Shown one piece after another: positions 1 through 7,187 of a DNA stretch of 7,373 nt. Numbering within the stretch: the stretch's first letter is position 1; each line of letters starts with the position of its first letter. The stretch lies in NCBI GenBank assembly GCA_913064995.1, contig CAJYBL010000070.1:1-7373 (forward strand), read 5' to 3'. The DNA is from an uncultured Alphaproteobacteria bacterium. GTDB lineage: Bacteria; Pseudomonadota; Alphaproteobacteria; Puniceispirillales; Puniceispirillaceae. The notes beneath the pieces are model-generated. The model ran no database searches, was not told where the DNA came from, and worked only from the letters and a program-made list of their open reading frames with translations. Both the position numbers and the translations under genes were made by a program.

Positions 1-91
1 CACCATGAAACCGCATCTTGATTCGCCCTACCCTAAAATAATGAGACGCTGGCCATTCGAACAACAGCTTGGCCTGACCGGCCGCGACTGG

Positions 92-1033
92 TTAGCTGAG
101 CCCGAAATGATCATCAAGGCCAAGGGCAATATTCATGTTCTGCACCGCAGCACCAGACGCGCCTTTGCCAAGATTATCCAGCCGTGCGGTTAACCAGAAA
201 CGCTGTTCAGTGGCATCACTAAACACGAATAATTCCATATCATTGCGCCCAGCAAGCGCATCGGCGGCAAGCATTGGCGGCACATCGGCATGATTGGCAG
301 CCGCCGCCCCCATGCGCACCAAAGCCGATCCTTGATACCAATCGGCAAGACAATCATAAATCATTTCCCCAGTGGCAGATCCTTCAATTTGATCGGCATG
401 AAGCGGCAAATGAACAAGCATACCAGCATAGAAATCGCCAACCGACGGCATGAAAATAGGCGGCGTTTTCAAGCCTGAATAAAGCGTCATTTCGCCAAGA
501 TGCTTATGCTGTAAATTCGTGCCATAGCTAAAGGCGGGATGAAGATCACCGGCATCATGCTTTGCGATCATCGCCTTGCCGCCACCACTATAGCCGCTGA
601 CCGCTGGCGCACAGACAAGTGCCGTATCAGACAATAGCCCGCTGGCAATTAATGGCCGCGCCAAGGCCAGAAAGCCGGTTGGATAACAACCCGGATTGGT
701 GATCAATTTCCCATTGGCAATGGCGTCACGTTGGCCGGGCTGTAATTCGGCAAATCCGTAAACCCAATCAGGGTCGATCCGGTGCGCCGAAGATGCGTCA
801 ATCAGCCGTGTTTGTGATGCTTGTGCCAACGTGACCGCCTCAACAGCGGCCTCATCGGGAAGGCACAGAATGGTCACATCGCTTGCCGCCATCATGTCGG
901 CACGCGCAGCCGCATTTTTGCGTTCGGCTTCATCAACCCGCAAAATTTGGACATGCGGATGCGCTTGCAGACGTTCCGCAACTTTCAGGCCGGTTGTCCC
1001 TGCCTCACCATCAATAAAGACTTTAAATTCCAT
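92..1033 (-). CDS. argC: N-acetyl-gamma-glutamyl-phosphate reductase (type 2 ArgC)
   Basis: This cytoplasmic enzyme carries out the third step of arginine biosynthesis, the NADPH-dependent reduction of N-acetylglutamyl phosphate to N-acetylglutamate semialdehyde. The 313-residue length matches the short type 2 ArgC class rather than the roughly 340-residue type 1 class. Visible motifs are the nucleotide-binding loop GEAGTTG (residues 9-15), the catalytic cysteine in NPGCYPT (Cys116), the HKHLGE segment (176-181) that fits the substrate/catalytic histidine region, and the conserved C-terminal block LDNLGKGASGAAVQNMN (286-302). The ATG at 1033 is the only good start, because an in-frame TAG lies 15 bases upstream of it. 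The ribosome site is weak (an AGG about 13 bases upstream). The gene stands alone here, divergent from pmbA. No arg neighbours are visible, so it is probably a scattered arginine gene. The identification is very secure. Confidence 0.96.
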   Translation of the reverse strand: MEFKVFIDGEAGTTGLKVAERLQAHPHVQILRVDEAERKNAAARADMMAASDVTILCLPDEAAVEAVTLAQASQTRLIDASSAHRIDPDWVYGFAELQPGQRDAIANGKLITNPGCYPTGFLALARPLIASGLLSDTALVCAPAVSGYSGGGKAMIAKHDAGDLHPAFSYGTNLQHKHLGEMTLYSGLKTPPIFMPSVGDFYAGMLVHLPLHADQIEGSATGEMIYDCLADWYQGSALVRMGAAAANHADVPPMLAADALAGRNDMELFVFSDATEQRFWLTARLDNLGKGASGAAVQNMNIALGLDDHFGLS

Positions 1034-1072
1034 GACGCATTCATAAACCTAATCAAGCAGGACGACAAGCGG

Positions 1073-1101
1073 TTGAATTATGTGATGGCGCAGGGTATCA
1101 G
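1073..1101 (+). promoter_or_regulatory. candidate promoter for pmbA, possibly giving a leaderless mRNA
   Basis: TTGAAT (1073-1078, 4 of 6 against TTGACA) is followed after exactly 17 bases by TATCAG (1096-1101, 4 of 6 against TATAAT). The predicted start point, about 7 bases downstream, falls on or next to the A of the pmbA ATG at 1109. A leaderless transcript would explain why the only purine-rich stretch (AGGG, 1092-1095) is poorly spaced as a ribosome site. It overlaps the candidate argC promoter on the other strand. Confidence 0.25.
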
Positions 1102-1105
1102 ATAA
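1077..1105 (-). promoter_or_regulatory. candidate sigma-70-type promoter for argC
   Basis: On the minus strand a -35-like TTATCT (1105-1100) is followed after 17 bases by CATAAT (1082-1077), which matches 5 of 6 positions of the -10 consensus. Transcription would begin near 1070, giving a leader of about 35-40 bases before the argC ATG. The -35 element is poor (3 of 6), so this is a reading of short motifs and not proof. Confidence 0.3.
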
Positions 1106-1108
1106 TAT

Positions 1109-2446
1109 ATGGACACAAATCATCAAAACCTTATCGCCCAATTGCTTGACGCCGCCCAAACTGCCGGAGCCGATGGTGCCGACGCAATGCTGGCGCGTGG
1201 TCAAAGCAATAGCATCAGCCTGCGGCTTGGCAAGGTTGAAGCCAGCGAACGATCCGAAGATTTCGATATCGGATTGCGCGTCTTTATCGGCCAGCGAACC
1301 GCGTCAATCTCAACAAGCCAGCTTGATCCGGAAAATATCAAAAATCTGGCTGAACGCGCTGTGGCTATGGCCAAGCTGGCACCCGAAGACCCGTATGTAC
1401 GGCTTGCCACCGATGCCGAAATCGCCAAATCCATTCCCGATCTGGATATGTTTGACGAAACCATGCCGGATAGCGAACGCCTTCGCCAAAGAGCCGCACG
1501 CGCCGAAGATGCCGCCTTGTCACATAAAGGCATCAAAACATCGGATGGTGCCGATGCCGGCCATAGCATTGTCGATGTTCTGATTGGCACATCAAATGGC
1601 TTTCTTGCCGGTTACAAACGATCATCGCATGGCGTATCAACCGTGGTCATTGCCGAACAAGACGGGCATATGGAACGCGATTATGATTACAGCGCTGCTG
1701 TTTATGAAAGCGATTTGCAGCCAGCCGAAGAGGTTGGGAATAATGCAGCGAGCCGAACATTGGCAAGACTTGGTGCCCAAAAGCCCAAAACCGGCAAATT
1801 TCCGGTAATCTATGACCGGCGGGTCGCCGCATCGCTTGTTGGCACAATGGCTGGCGCAATCAATGGCGCGTCAATTTCGCGCGGTACAAGCTTTCTAAAA
1901 GACAGCCTTGGGAAACAGGTCACCAGCAAAGGGCTTTGTTTTGTTGATGACCCATTGCGGTCGCGTGGGCTTGGCTCGCGCCTGTTTGATGGCGAGGGGC
2001 TGGCGGTTCAACGGCGTGTTATGATCAATGATGGCGTGTTAACAGGCTGGTTTCTTGATCTCGCTTCGGCGGCCAAGCTGGAAATGACACCAACCGGCAA
2101 TGCGCGGCGCGGCCTCGGCAGCGCCCCATCACCCGGTGCCAGTAATTTTTACATCGAAAATTCGACCATCAGCCGTGATGCGCTAATTGCCGAGATTGAC
2201 GAAGGCTTTTTGATTACCGAAATGATTGGCAGTTCGGTTGATATGATCACCGGCGATTACAGCCGTGGCGCGGGTGGATTCTGGATTTCCAAAGGCCAGA
2301 TCACCCATCCGATCACCGAAGCCACGATTGCCGGTAATCTGGCCGAAATGTTTATGCAGATGACCGCAGCGAATGACATTGATCTTCGCGACAGTGTCGC
2401 ATCGCCATCACTTCGCCTTGACAGCATGATGGTCGCCGGATCATGA
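1109..2446 (+). CDS. pmbA: TldE/PmbA family metalloprotease subunit
   Basis: PmbA (TldE) pairs with TldD to form a cytoplasmic heterodimeric zinc protease. In other bacteria this protease is known for trimming microcin B17, degrading the CcdA antitoxin and processing some modified peptides. The 445-residue length is typical. The N-terminal half (about 30-180) carries the usual LRLGKVEASERSEDFDIGLRVF block. The C-terminal half carries MTPTGNARRG (326-335), GDYSRGAGGFWI (382-393) and PITEATIAGNL (401-411), which are characteristic of the family. No HExxxH zinc motif is visible, which fits the non-catalytic TldE subunit rather than TldD. TldD is not in the window and must lie elsewhere. The ATG at 1109 gives the expected N-terminus. 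Its stop overlaps the start of the phosphatase-like gene by 4 bases (ATGA), so the two are probably translated together. Confidence 0.93.
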   Translation: MDTNHQNLIAQLLDAAQTAGADGADAMLARGQSNSISLRLGKVEASERSEDFDIGLRVFIGQRTASISTSQLDPENIKNLAERAVAMAKLAPEDPYVRLATDAEIAKSIPDLDMFDETMPDSERLRQRAARAEDAALSHKGIKTSDGADAGHSIVDVLIGTSNGFLAGYKRSSHGVSTVVIAEQDGHMERDYDYSAAVYESDLQPAEEVGNNAASRTLARLGAQKPKTGKFPVIYDRRVAASLVGTMAGAINGASISRGTSFLKDSLGKQVTSKGLCFVDDPLRSRGLGSRLFDGEGLAVQRRVMINDGVLTGWFLDLASAAKLEMTPTGNARRGLGSAPSPGASNFYIENSTISRDALIAEIDEGFLITEMIGSSVDMITGDYSRGAGGFWISKGQITHPITEATIAGNLAEMFMQMTAANDIDLRDSVASPSLRLDSMMVAGS

Positions 2447-3102
2447 AATGGACCGCCCCGCCCGGCAAACGGCGCGGGGTCGCCGATTGGCTAGACCTGA
2501 TCTTTAAGGATCATGGTTTCTTGCGTCTTTGTTGGCATAACCAGCATCTCGTGAGCGATGATCTATGGCGAAGCAATCAACCCGGACCATCGCGCATTGC
2601 CACATTGGGTCAAAACGGCATCAAAACCATTATCAATTTGCGCGGGCCACGCCAAGATGGTGGCTGGCAGCTTGAAGCCGAGGCCTGTGCCAAGGCTGGC
2701 ATTACCCTTCTTGATTTCACCGCACGGTCACGCGCCGCGCCGTCAAAAGAAATGCTGTATGAAGCGCGTGATCTTTTTGCCGCGATCAAAACACCAGCAT
2801 TGATGCATTGCAAATCGGGCGCTGATCGTGCTGGGTTAATGTCGGCACTTTATCTGTTGATTGCCAAAAAACAACCCGCGCGCGTTGCAATGGCTCAGCT
2901 TGCGTGGAAATACGGCCATGTCAAAGCGGCAAAAACCGGCCTTCTTGATGCGTTTTTTGCGGCCTATATTCCCTATGAAGACCAAGGCATGGCGTTTTTC
3001 GACTGGGTTGAAACTGTTTATGATCCCGACGTTTTGGCGGCAAATTTTATGGCACAAGGCTGGGCTGTCAGCCTTACCGACACGATTCTTCGCCGCGAAT
3101 AG
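2443..3102 (+). CDS. dual-specificity/tyrosine-phosphatase-like protein
   Basis: This 219-residue protein has the cysteine-phosphatase signature HCKSGADRAG (122-131), a full C-x5-R P-loop with Cys123 and Arg129. It also has the usual upstream segment in which an LWRSNQPGPSRI stretch (41-52) leads into GIKTIINLRG (59-68). Asp91 in LLDFTARSR is a possible general acid. No signal peptide or clear membrane helix is seen, so a cytoplasmic or membrane-associated location is likely. The family acts on phosphotyrosine, phosphoserine or small phosphorylated molecules, and the substrate here cannot be read from sequence. Related alphaproteobacterial proteins include, as I recall, Caulobacter CtpA, which is linked to envelope integrity and lipid A structure; orthology is untested. 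It is translationally coupled to pmbA by an ATGA overlap and converges on msbA. The fold is confident and the function is open. Confidence 0.85.
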   Translation: MKWTAPPGKRRGVADWLDLIFKDHGFLRLCWHNQHLVSDDLWRSNQPGPSRIATLGQNGIKTIINLRGPRQDGGWQLEAEACAKAGITLLDFTARSRAAPSKEMLYEARDLFAAIKTPALMHCKSGADRAGLMSALYLLIAKKQPARVAMAQLAWKYGHVKAAKTGLLDAFFAAYIPYEDQGMAFFDWVETVYDPDVLAANFMAQGWAVSLTDTILRRE

Positions 3103-3158
3103 GCCAGTTTCGTTGGACTGCGCCAATGTCTTTGGACTGAGCCAATTTAGTCGGCCTT
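3103..3158. repeat. degenerate tandem repeat with 19-base period at a convergent gene junction
   Basis: Three units start at 3103, 3122 and 3141, each opening with GCCA. Units 1 and 2 agree at 15 of 18 positions and share the ending TTGGACTG; unit 3 is more diverged (about 12 of 18). The repeat begins directly after the phosphatase stop codon, and the third copy runs into the 3' end of msbA. The repeats create hairpins: CGTTGG (3111-3116) with CCAATG (3123-3128) over a six-base loop, and TTGG (3132-3135) with CCAA (3142-3145). An outer GGCC/GGCC pair (3102-3105 with 3153-3156) is followed by TTTT on the plus strand. The block could therefore act as a transcription terminator between the convergent genes, but the stems are short. 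Confidence 0.6.
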
Positions 3159-4922
3159 TTCATCATCAAAAAATTGCAATTGGCATAGCCTTGTATAAAG
3201 GCCGTTTTTGGCCATCAGCGCATTATGCGTCCCCTGTTCGGTAATGCCCCCCGACTCCATCACCAAAATCAAATCGGCGTTGCGCACTGTTGCCAAACGA
3301 TGCGCGACAACAAGCGTTGTGCGTCCGGCCTGCAATTTTTGAAGCGCGGTTTGAACCTGTTGTTCTGACTCGGCGTCAAGCGCGGCGGTGGCCTCGTCAA
3401 GCAGCAGAATAGGCGCATCTTTTAACATCGCCCGGGCAATGGCAATGCGCTGGCGTTGTCCGCCTGAAAGCCGGTTTCCCATTTCACCAACGATTGTGTC
3501 ATAACCATCGGGAAGCGCGCAGATAAACTCATCTGCCGCCGCATCCCGCGCCGCCGCCTCGATATCTTCGCGGCTGGCACCCTCTCGACCAAAGCCAATA
3601 TTGGCTGCAATCGTATCATCGAATAAGACAGATTCCTGACTAACAAGCGATATGGCACGGCGAAGGCTGGCAATCTGCACATCACTGATTGGCTGGCCAT
3701 CAATGGTGATCACCCCGCTGCTTGCCTCAAAAAAGCGCGGAAGCAGGTTAATCACCGTGGTTTTGCCAGCACCGCTTGGGCCAACCAAGGCAATGGTTTG
3801 GCCAGCACTGGCGATAAAACTGATCCCCGCAAGCGCCGCTGCGCCGCCATCGCCATAGGCAAATCCAACATCATCATAAGCAATCTGTCCCTGTTTCACC
3901 GCTAGCACCGGCGCATTTTGCCGATCAATAATCATGCGCGGCGTATCCAACAGCGCCAAAATACGCTCACAAGCGGCAAGCCCTTCTTGGGTGACAGCAT
4001 TCAAGGTGCCAATAGCGCGCACCGGCTGCACCAGCAAAATAAGCGTTGTGATAAAGGCAATCACATCACCAACCTGCATATCGCCATTGGCAACGCGCCA
4101 ACTGGCAAGCGCAACAACACCGCCAACGGCAATCCCGCCGACCACTTCCAAAATCGGGTCAATCTTGGCGCGGCCAGTCAATAGCCCGACAAGCCGTCCA
4201 TATAGCCCGTCAAACGCCTGATGCGTTCGCAATGTTTCAGCATCTTCACGCTGATAGGCCTTGACCATTCGCGCCCCTTGCAAGGTCTCGGCAAGAAGCG
4301 CGGTCACGCTTTCCATATGGGCTTGCAGATTTCCCGAGGCTTTGCGCTGGCGGTTGCCAATCTTGATGATCGGCCCCATTGCCAGCGGGTAGACGCCAAT
4401 CACGACAAGCGCCATCAGCCAATCAAGCCAGATCATCGCACCAATCAACACTACGATGGTTAAACTGTCACGAACCAGATTATTGGCCAATCTGACCAAA
4501 GCTTCACGAACCAGATTCAAATCATTCATGATGCGCGACATGAACACCCCTGCCGGTTCACGAGTGATGGTTTGAAGGTCGGCCTCGATCAGGGTTTTTG
4601 CCATGTCTTTTTGCAAATCGGTACTGACGCGAAGCGCAAGCGCATTCACCATAACCGTTTGTGCAAATAACGCCGTGCCTTTGACAAGCGCAAACAGAAT
4701 AATCACTGGCGGTGCCAACCAGATGATTTCATCCCCCCTGCCATCAGCAAGCCCATTGAAAATATATTTTGTTAAAAGCGGGTAGGCTGACGCGCTTGCC
4801 GCCACGACAATCATCAGCAAAAGCGCCGTGATAAGGCGCGGCAAATAGCCAGCAATCCAGCCCTGCCAAATCCGCCTTATGATGTCACGATTGACCTGTT
4901 TTGGGCGTTTCGTTTCGGTCAA
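3147..4922 (-). CDS. msbA: MsbA-type lipid A / LPS-core flippase (ABC exporter)
   Basis: This inner-membrane ABC half-transporter fuses a six-helix membrane domain to an ATPase, works as a homodimer, and flips Kdo-lipid A to the periplasmic face. With the TTG start at 4922 it has 591 residues. Membrane helices fall near 29-51, 67-91, 144-169, 170-189, 256-276 and 285-304. The ATPase shows Walker A GPSGAGKT (381-388), Q-loop Gln429, signature LSGGQ (485-489), Walker B ILLLDEA (505-511) and H-loop His541, all intact. A frame-maximal TTG at 4970 would add 16 residues, but the 4922 TTG has an AGGA ribosome site 8 bases upstream and gives an MTETKRP N-terminus typical of alphaproteobacterial homologues. 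Nearby waaA and lpxK support the lipid A role; E. coli pairs msbA with lpxK. Another lipid or drug exporter of the same family is the main alternative. Confidence 0.88.
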   Translation of the reverse strand: MTETKRPKQVNRDIIRRIWQGWIAGYLPRLITALLLMIVVAASASAYPLLTKYIFNGLADGRGDEIIWLAPPVIILFALVKGTALFAQTVMVNALALRVSTDLQKDMAKTLIEADLQTITREPAGVFMSRIMNDLNLVREALVRLANNLVRDSLTIVVLIGAMIWLDWLMALVVIGVYPLAMGPIIKIGNRQRKASGNLQAHMESVTALLAETLQGARMVKAYQREDAETLRTHQAFDGLYGRLVGLLTGRAKIDPILEVVGGIAVGGVVALASWRVANGDMQVGDVIAFITTLILLVQPVRAIGTLNAVTQEGLAACERILALLDTPRMIIDRQNAPVLAVKQGQIAYDDVGFAYGDGGAAALAGISFIASAGQTIALVGPSGAGKTTVINLLPRFFEASSGVITIDGQPISDVQIASLRRAISLVSQESVLFDDTIAANIGFGREGASREDIEAAARDAAADEFICALPDGYDTIVGEMGNRLSGGQRQRIAIARAMLKDAPILLLDEATAALDAESEQQVQTALQKLQAGRTTLVVAHRLATVRNADLILVMESGGITEQGTHNALMAKNGLYTRLCQLQFFDDEKAD

Positions 4923-4930
4923 GCCGACAA

Positions 4931-4934
4931 TCCT
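4931..4934 (-). promoter_or_regulatory. ribosome binding site deciding the msbA start
   Basis: The minus-strand AGGA at 4934-4931 lies 8 bases before the TTG at 4922-4920. The longer alternative, TTG at 4970, has only a GGG two bases from the codon, which is too close. This favours the shorter protein. Confidence 0.5.
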
Positions 4935-5079
4935 ATCAAAATAAAGGCCGATATCTATTTCAATGACCAATGCCCGTTTGCATCAGGCCATGACGGCGAC
5001 ACGGCACATTCACCGCCAGCCAACTGTAGCAATTTGCCACCCAATCCAAAAGCATTGATCGCAGTTTGGCTGGCATATT

Positions 5080-5123
5080 TGCAAAAAAGCGCGCCAATGC
5101 ATAATTGATCAGCTATTTTTGCA
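5080..5123. repeat. AT-rich inverted repeat in the msbA / DUF374 divergent spacer
   Basis: TGCAAAAAAGC (5080-5090) is mirrored by GCTATTTTTGCA (5112-5123). The arms are complementary apart from a single inserted base, and are separated by 21 bases that contain ATGCAT. The repeat lies in the middle of the roughly 280-base spacer between the msbA start and the DUF374 gene, where promoters for both must lie. It could be an operator or a transcribed hairpin. Apart from this and weak promoter-like hexamers (for example TAATTT at 5173-5178), I see nothing else definite in the spacer. Confidence 0.4.
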
Positions 5124-5201
5124 TCTGCCCATTCCGCAATTACCTTCTTACATGCTAGGGTTTGGGCGCAGATAATTTAACTCCAACGCAGTTTCGGGCG
5201 C

Positions 5202-5876
5202 ATGATAAAAAAATTGATACGATCGCCATTTGGCAATGCCCTTGTTGGCTGGACAATTGGCAGCATCATCGCGCTTTTGATGGTTACCGTTCGCTGGCGG
5301 ACGGTTGATCAGGAAAAATCCGATCAATTCATGGCCAGCCAGAATGGCATTATCATGGTGTTCTGGCATGAACGGGTGATGGCCATGCCGTGGCTTTGGC
5401 CATCGGCCTATGCGCTTCACGCACTGCAATCACCGCATCCTGATGGCCGCATGATGTCTCATGCAATTGGCTGTTTCGGGGTGAAGACGGTTTGGGGCAG
5501 TTCAAACCGCAATCCGCTGTCGGGGTTACGCGGGTTAAAACGCGTTCTTGATCTTGGCGAGTCTGTTGCCATCACGCCTGATGGGCCGCGCGGCCCAGCC
5601 CGCAAATCGGCGCTTGGGCCTGTCGCAATTGCTCAAATGGCCGGAAAACCGATTGTGCCAATGTGCTGGTCAGTTGATCGTTACTGGCGCGCCACCGGTT
5701 GGGATCGGCTGATCATTCCAAAACCTTTTGCCCGTGGCCGGTTTATCATTGGTGATCCGATCTATCTTGATGATATTTCAAAAGACCAGCTCGAAACCGC
5801 CCGTCAACAGCTTGAAGATGCGCTTAATGTGCAGGCTGATGCGATTGACCGGCTTTTTACCGAGCCGCCGCAATGA
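5202..5876 (+). CDS. DUF374 lysophospholipid-acyltransferase-like protein, probable late lipid A acyltransferase
   Basis: This 224-residue protein belongs to the DUF374 branch of the glycerophosphate/lysophospholipid acyltransferase superfamily. It has one N-terminal membrane helix (about 12-30) followed by the ordered family blocks: FWHERVM (54-60, with the probable catalytic His56), HPDGRMM (79-85), WGSSNRN (98-104) and ITPDGPRGP (124-132). DUF374 includes LpxJ, described in epsilonproteobacteria as a late lipid A acyltransferase with unusual substrate preference. The protein therefore probably adds a secondary acyl chain to Kdo-lipid A or its precursor at the inner face of the inner membrane. 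It overlaps waaA by 4 bases (ATGA) and heads a lipid A operon, which supports this role. The upstream ribosome site is weak (CGGGCG close to the ATG). The family call is strong and the exact substrate is inferred. Confidence 0.87.
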   Translation: MIKKLIRSPFGNALVGWTIGSIIALLMVTVRWRTVDQEKSDQFMASQNGIIMVFWHERVMAMPWLWPSAYALHALQSPHPDGRMMSHAIGCFGVKTVWGSSNRNPLSGLRGLKRVLDLGESVAITPDGPRGPARKSALGPVAIAQMAGKPIVPMCWSVDRYWRATGWDRLIIPKPFARGRFIIGDPIYLDDISKDQLETARQQLEDALNVQADAIDRLFTEPPQ

Positions 5877-7174
5877 CCTTTAGCCTATATAATCTGATTT
5901 GGCATTTGCTGCGCCCGTTTATCCCGCTGATTTTGCGCATGCGTGCATGGCGCGGCAAAGAAATTGCCAGCCGCCTTGATGACCGGTTTGGCCAGCCCAA
6001 GCTTGATCAAAAGATAAAAGGTGCAATCTGGATTCATGCGGTCAGTGTTGGCGAAACCGTTGCCGCCATCGGCCTTGCCAAAGCGCTTGCCAGCGTCATG
6101 CCAAAGGCCAGATTTCTGATCACCACCAATACGGTTAGCGCTGCGGCGATGGTTGAACGGGAAAGCGCCCATGGCATGGCGCTATCGCATGCGTTTCAGC
6201 CGCTTGATCACCCGCATTTTGTCGATCAGTTTTTGCACCATACCCGCCCCTCACTGGCCATTTTCATGGAATCCGATTTCTGGCCCAATTTGATATCGAA
6301 AACCGCAGCCAAGGCAATTCCGGTCGTTTTTGCCTCATCCCAATTATCCAGCGCCGCCTTTCACCGCTGGACGAAACAGGCAACAATGGCAAAGGCGGTT
6401 TTTGCGGCACCGCAAATGGTGTTGGCCGTTAATGATGCGCAGGCAGCGCAATTTCAACGCCTTGGCACGCCAGCCGAGATTATCACCGTTTTAGGATCGC
6501 TCAAGCTTGGCACGATGGCAGATGCCGATCCAGCCCTTTGCCAAAACATGAAAACAGCCACTGGCAAACGGCAAATTTTGCTTGCCGCCTCAACGCATGA
6601 TGGCGAAGATGCAAGCATAATTGCCGCTGCCAATGCCCTTGGAGACAACTGGCTGACAATCATTGCACCGCGCCATCCCGATCACGGCAACCAGATTGCC
6701 GCGGCATGCGGCGGCGCACCACAACGAAGCCTTGGCCAATTTCCGTCCAAGGATCATAACCTTTACATCATGGACAGCTTTGGCGAGATGGGCAGCCTGT
6801 TCAGCCTTGCCGATCTGGTTATTCTTGGCGGTTCCTTCATGCCAAAAGGCGGGCATAACCCGCTTGAGCCAGCGGCTTTCGGCTTGCCGATCATCACCGG
6901 CCCGCATATTTTCAAAAATAGCGCTGAATTTGCCGGCCTTCGCGATGTGGGGGTTGTGTTTGATGTGGCAGAAACTGATGATGGGCTTGATGCCACAATA
7001 ACCGGTCAAAAGCTTGCCAAGCTGGTGATCGCCATTGCAAGTGACAAGCCAGCACGCCGCCGCATTGCCAGCGCGGCAAAAGCCTATGCGACGGCTGCAA
7101 ATGAACGCTCTCACATCGCCGCGCGAAAAATTGTGCTAGAAACAATGAAACAACCCGTCAAGACCAACAGATGA
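5873..7174 (+). CDS. waaA: 3-deoxy-D-manno-octulosonic acid (Kdo) transferase
   Basis: WaaA (KdtA) transfers Kdo from CMP-Kdo to lipid IVA at the cytoplasmic face of the inner membrane; homologues are mono- or multifunctional. The 433-residue length is normal. An N-terminal hydrophobic anchor (about 5-24) precedes a GT-B fold. The HAVSVGE motif (55-61) carries the catalytic glutamate, Glu61. Further landmarks are FMESDFWPN (131-139, where E. coli has ETELWPN), LGSLK (207-211), AASTHDGED (238-246), APRHPDH (265-271), the GEMGSLFSLAD block (304-314) and GGHNPLEPA (326-334), which fits the CMP-Kdo binding region. The start overlaps the DUF374 stop (ATGA), and lpxK follows 13 bases after the stop, so this is the middle gene of an operon. 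How many Kdo residues it adds cannot be told from the sequence. Confidence 0.96.
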   Translation: MTFSLYNLIWHLLRPFIPLILRMRAWRGKEIASRLDDRFGQPKLDQKIKGAIWIHAVSVGETVAAIGLAKALASVMPKARFLITTNTVSAAAMVERESAHGMALSHAFQPLDHPHFVDQFLHHTRPSLAIFMESDFWPNLISKTAAKAIPVVFASSQLSSAAFHRWTKQATMAKAVFAAPQMVLAVNDAQAAQFQRLGTPAEIITVLGSLKLGTMADADPALCQNMKTATGKRQILLAASTHDGEDASIIAAANALGDNWLTIIAPRHPDHGNQIAAACGGAPQRSLGQFPSKDHNLYIMDSFGEMGSLFSLADLVILGGSFMPKGGHNPLEPAAFGLPIITGPHIFKNSAEFAGLRDVGVVFDVAETDDGLDATITGQKLAKLVIAIASDKPARRRIASAAKAYATAANERSHIAARKIVLETMKQPVKTNR

Positions 7175-7187
7175 TCAAGACGAAACC

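Noticed and set aside
1..16. A minus-strand ATG at 16-14 that could begin the next gene after argC
   Set aside because: Only five codons lie inside the window and the ribosome site is loose, so it cannot be supported.
71..83. GGCC-TGACC-GGCC hairpin just beyond the argC stop, as a terminator
   Set aside because: The stem is only four base pairs and no T-run follows on the minus strand.
5..193. A 62-codon plus-strand frame at the left edge
   Set aside because: More than half overlaps the conserved C-terminus of argC in antisense, and the product resembles nothing I recognise.
2836..3126. A 96-codon minus-strand frame opposite the phosphatase gene
   Set aside because: It is antisense to the phosphatase coding frame downstream of its active site, and nothing in it suggests a real protein.
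5148..5429. A 93-codon minus-strand frame covering the start of the DUF374 gene
   Set aside because: It is antisense to conserved DUF374 motifs and has no ribosome site or family resemblance.
6590..7114. A 174-codon open frame on the minus strand opposite waaA
   Set aside because: It lies entirely antisense to a strongly conserved gene, shows a composition typical of a shadow frame rich in Cys, His and Trp, and has no recognisable motif.
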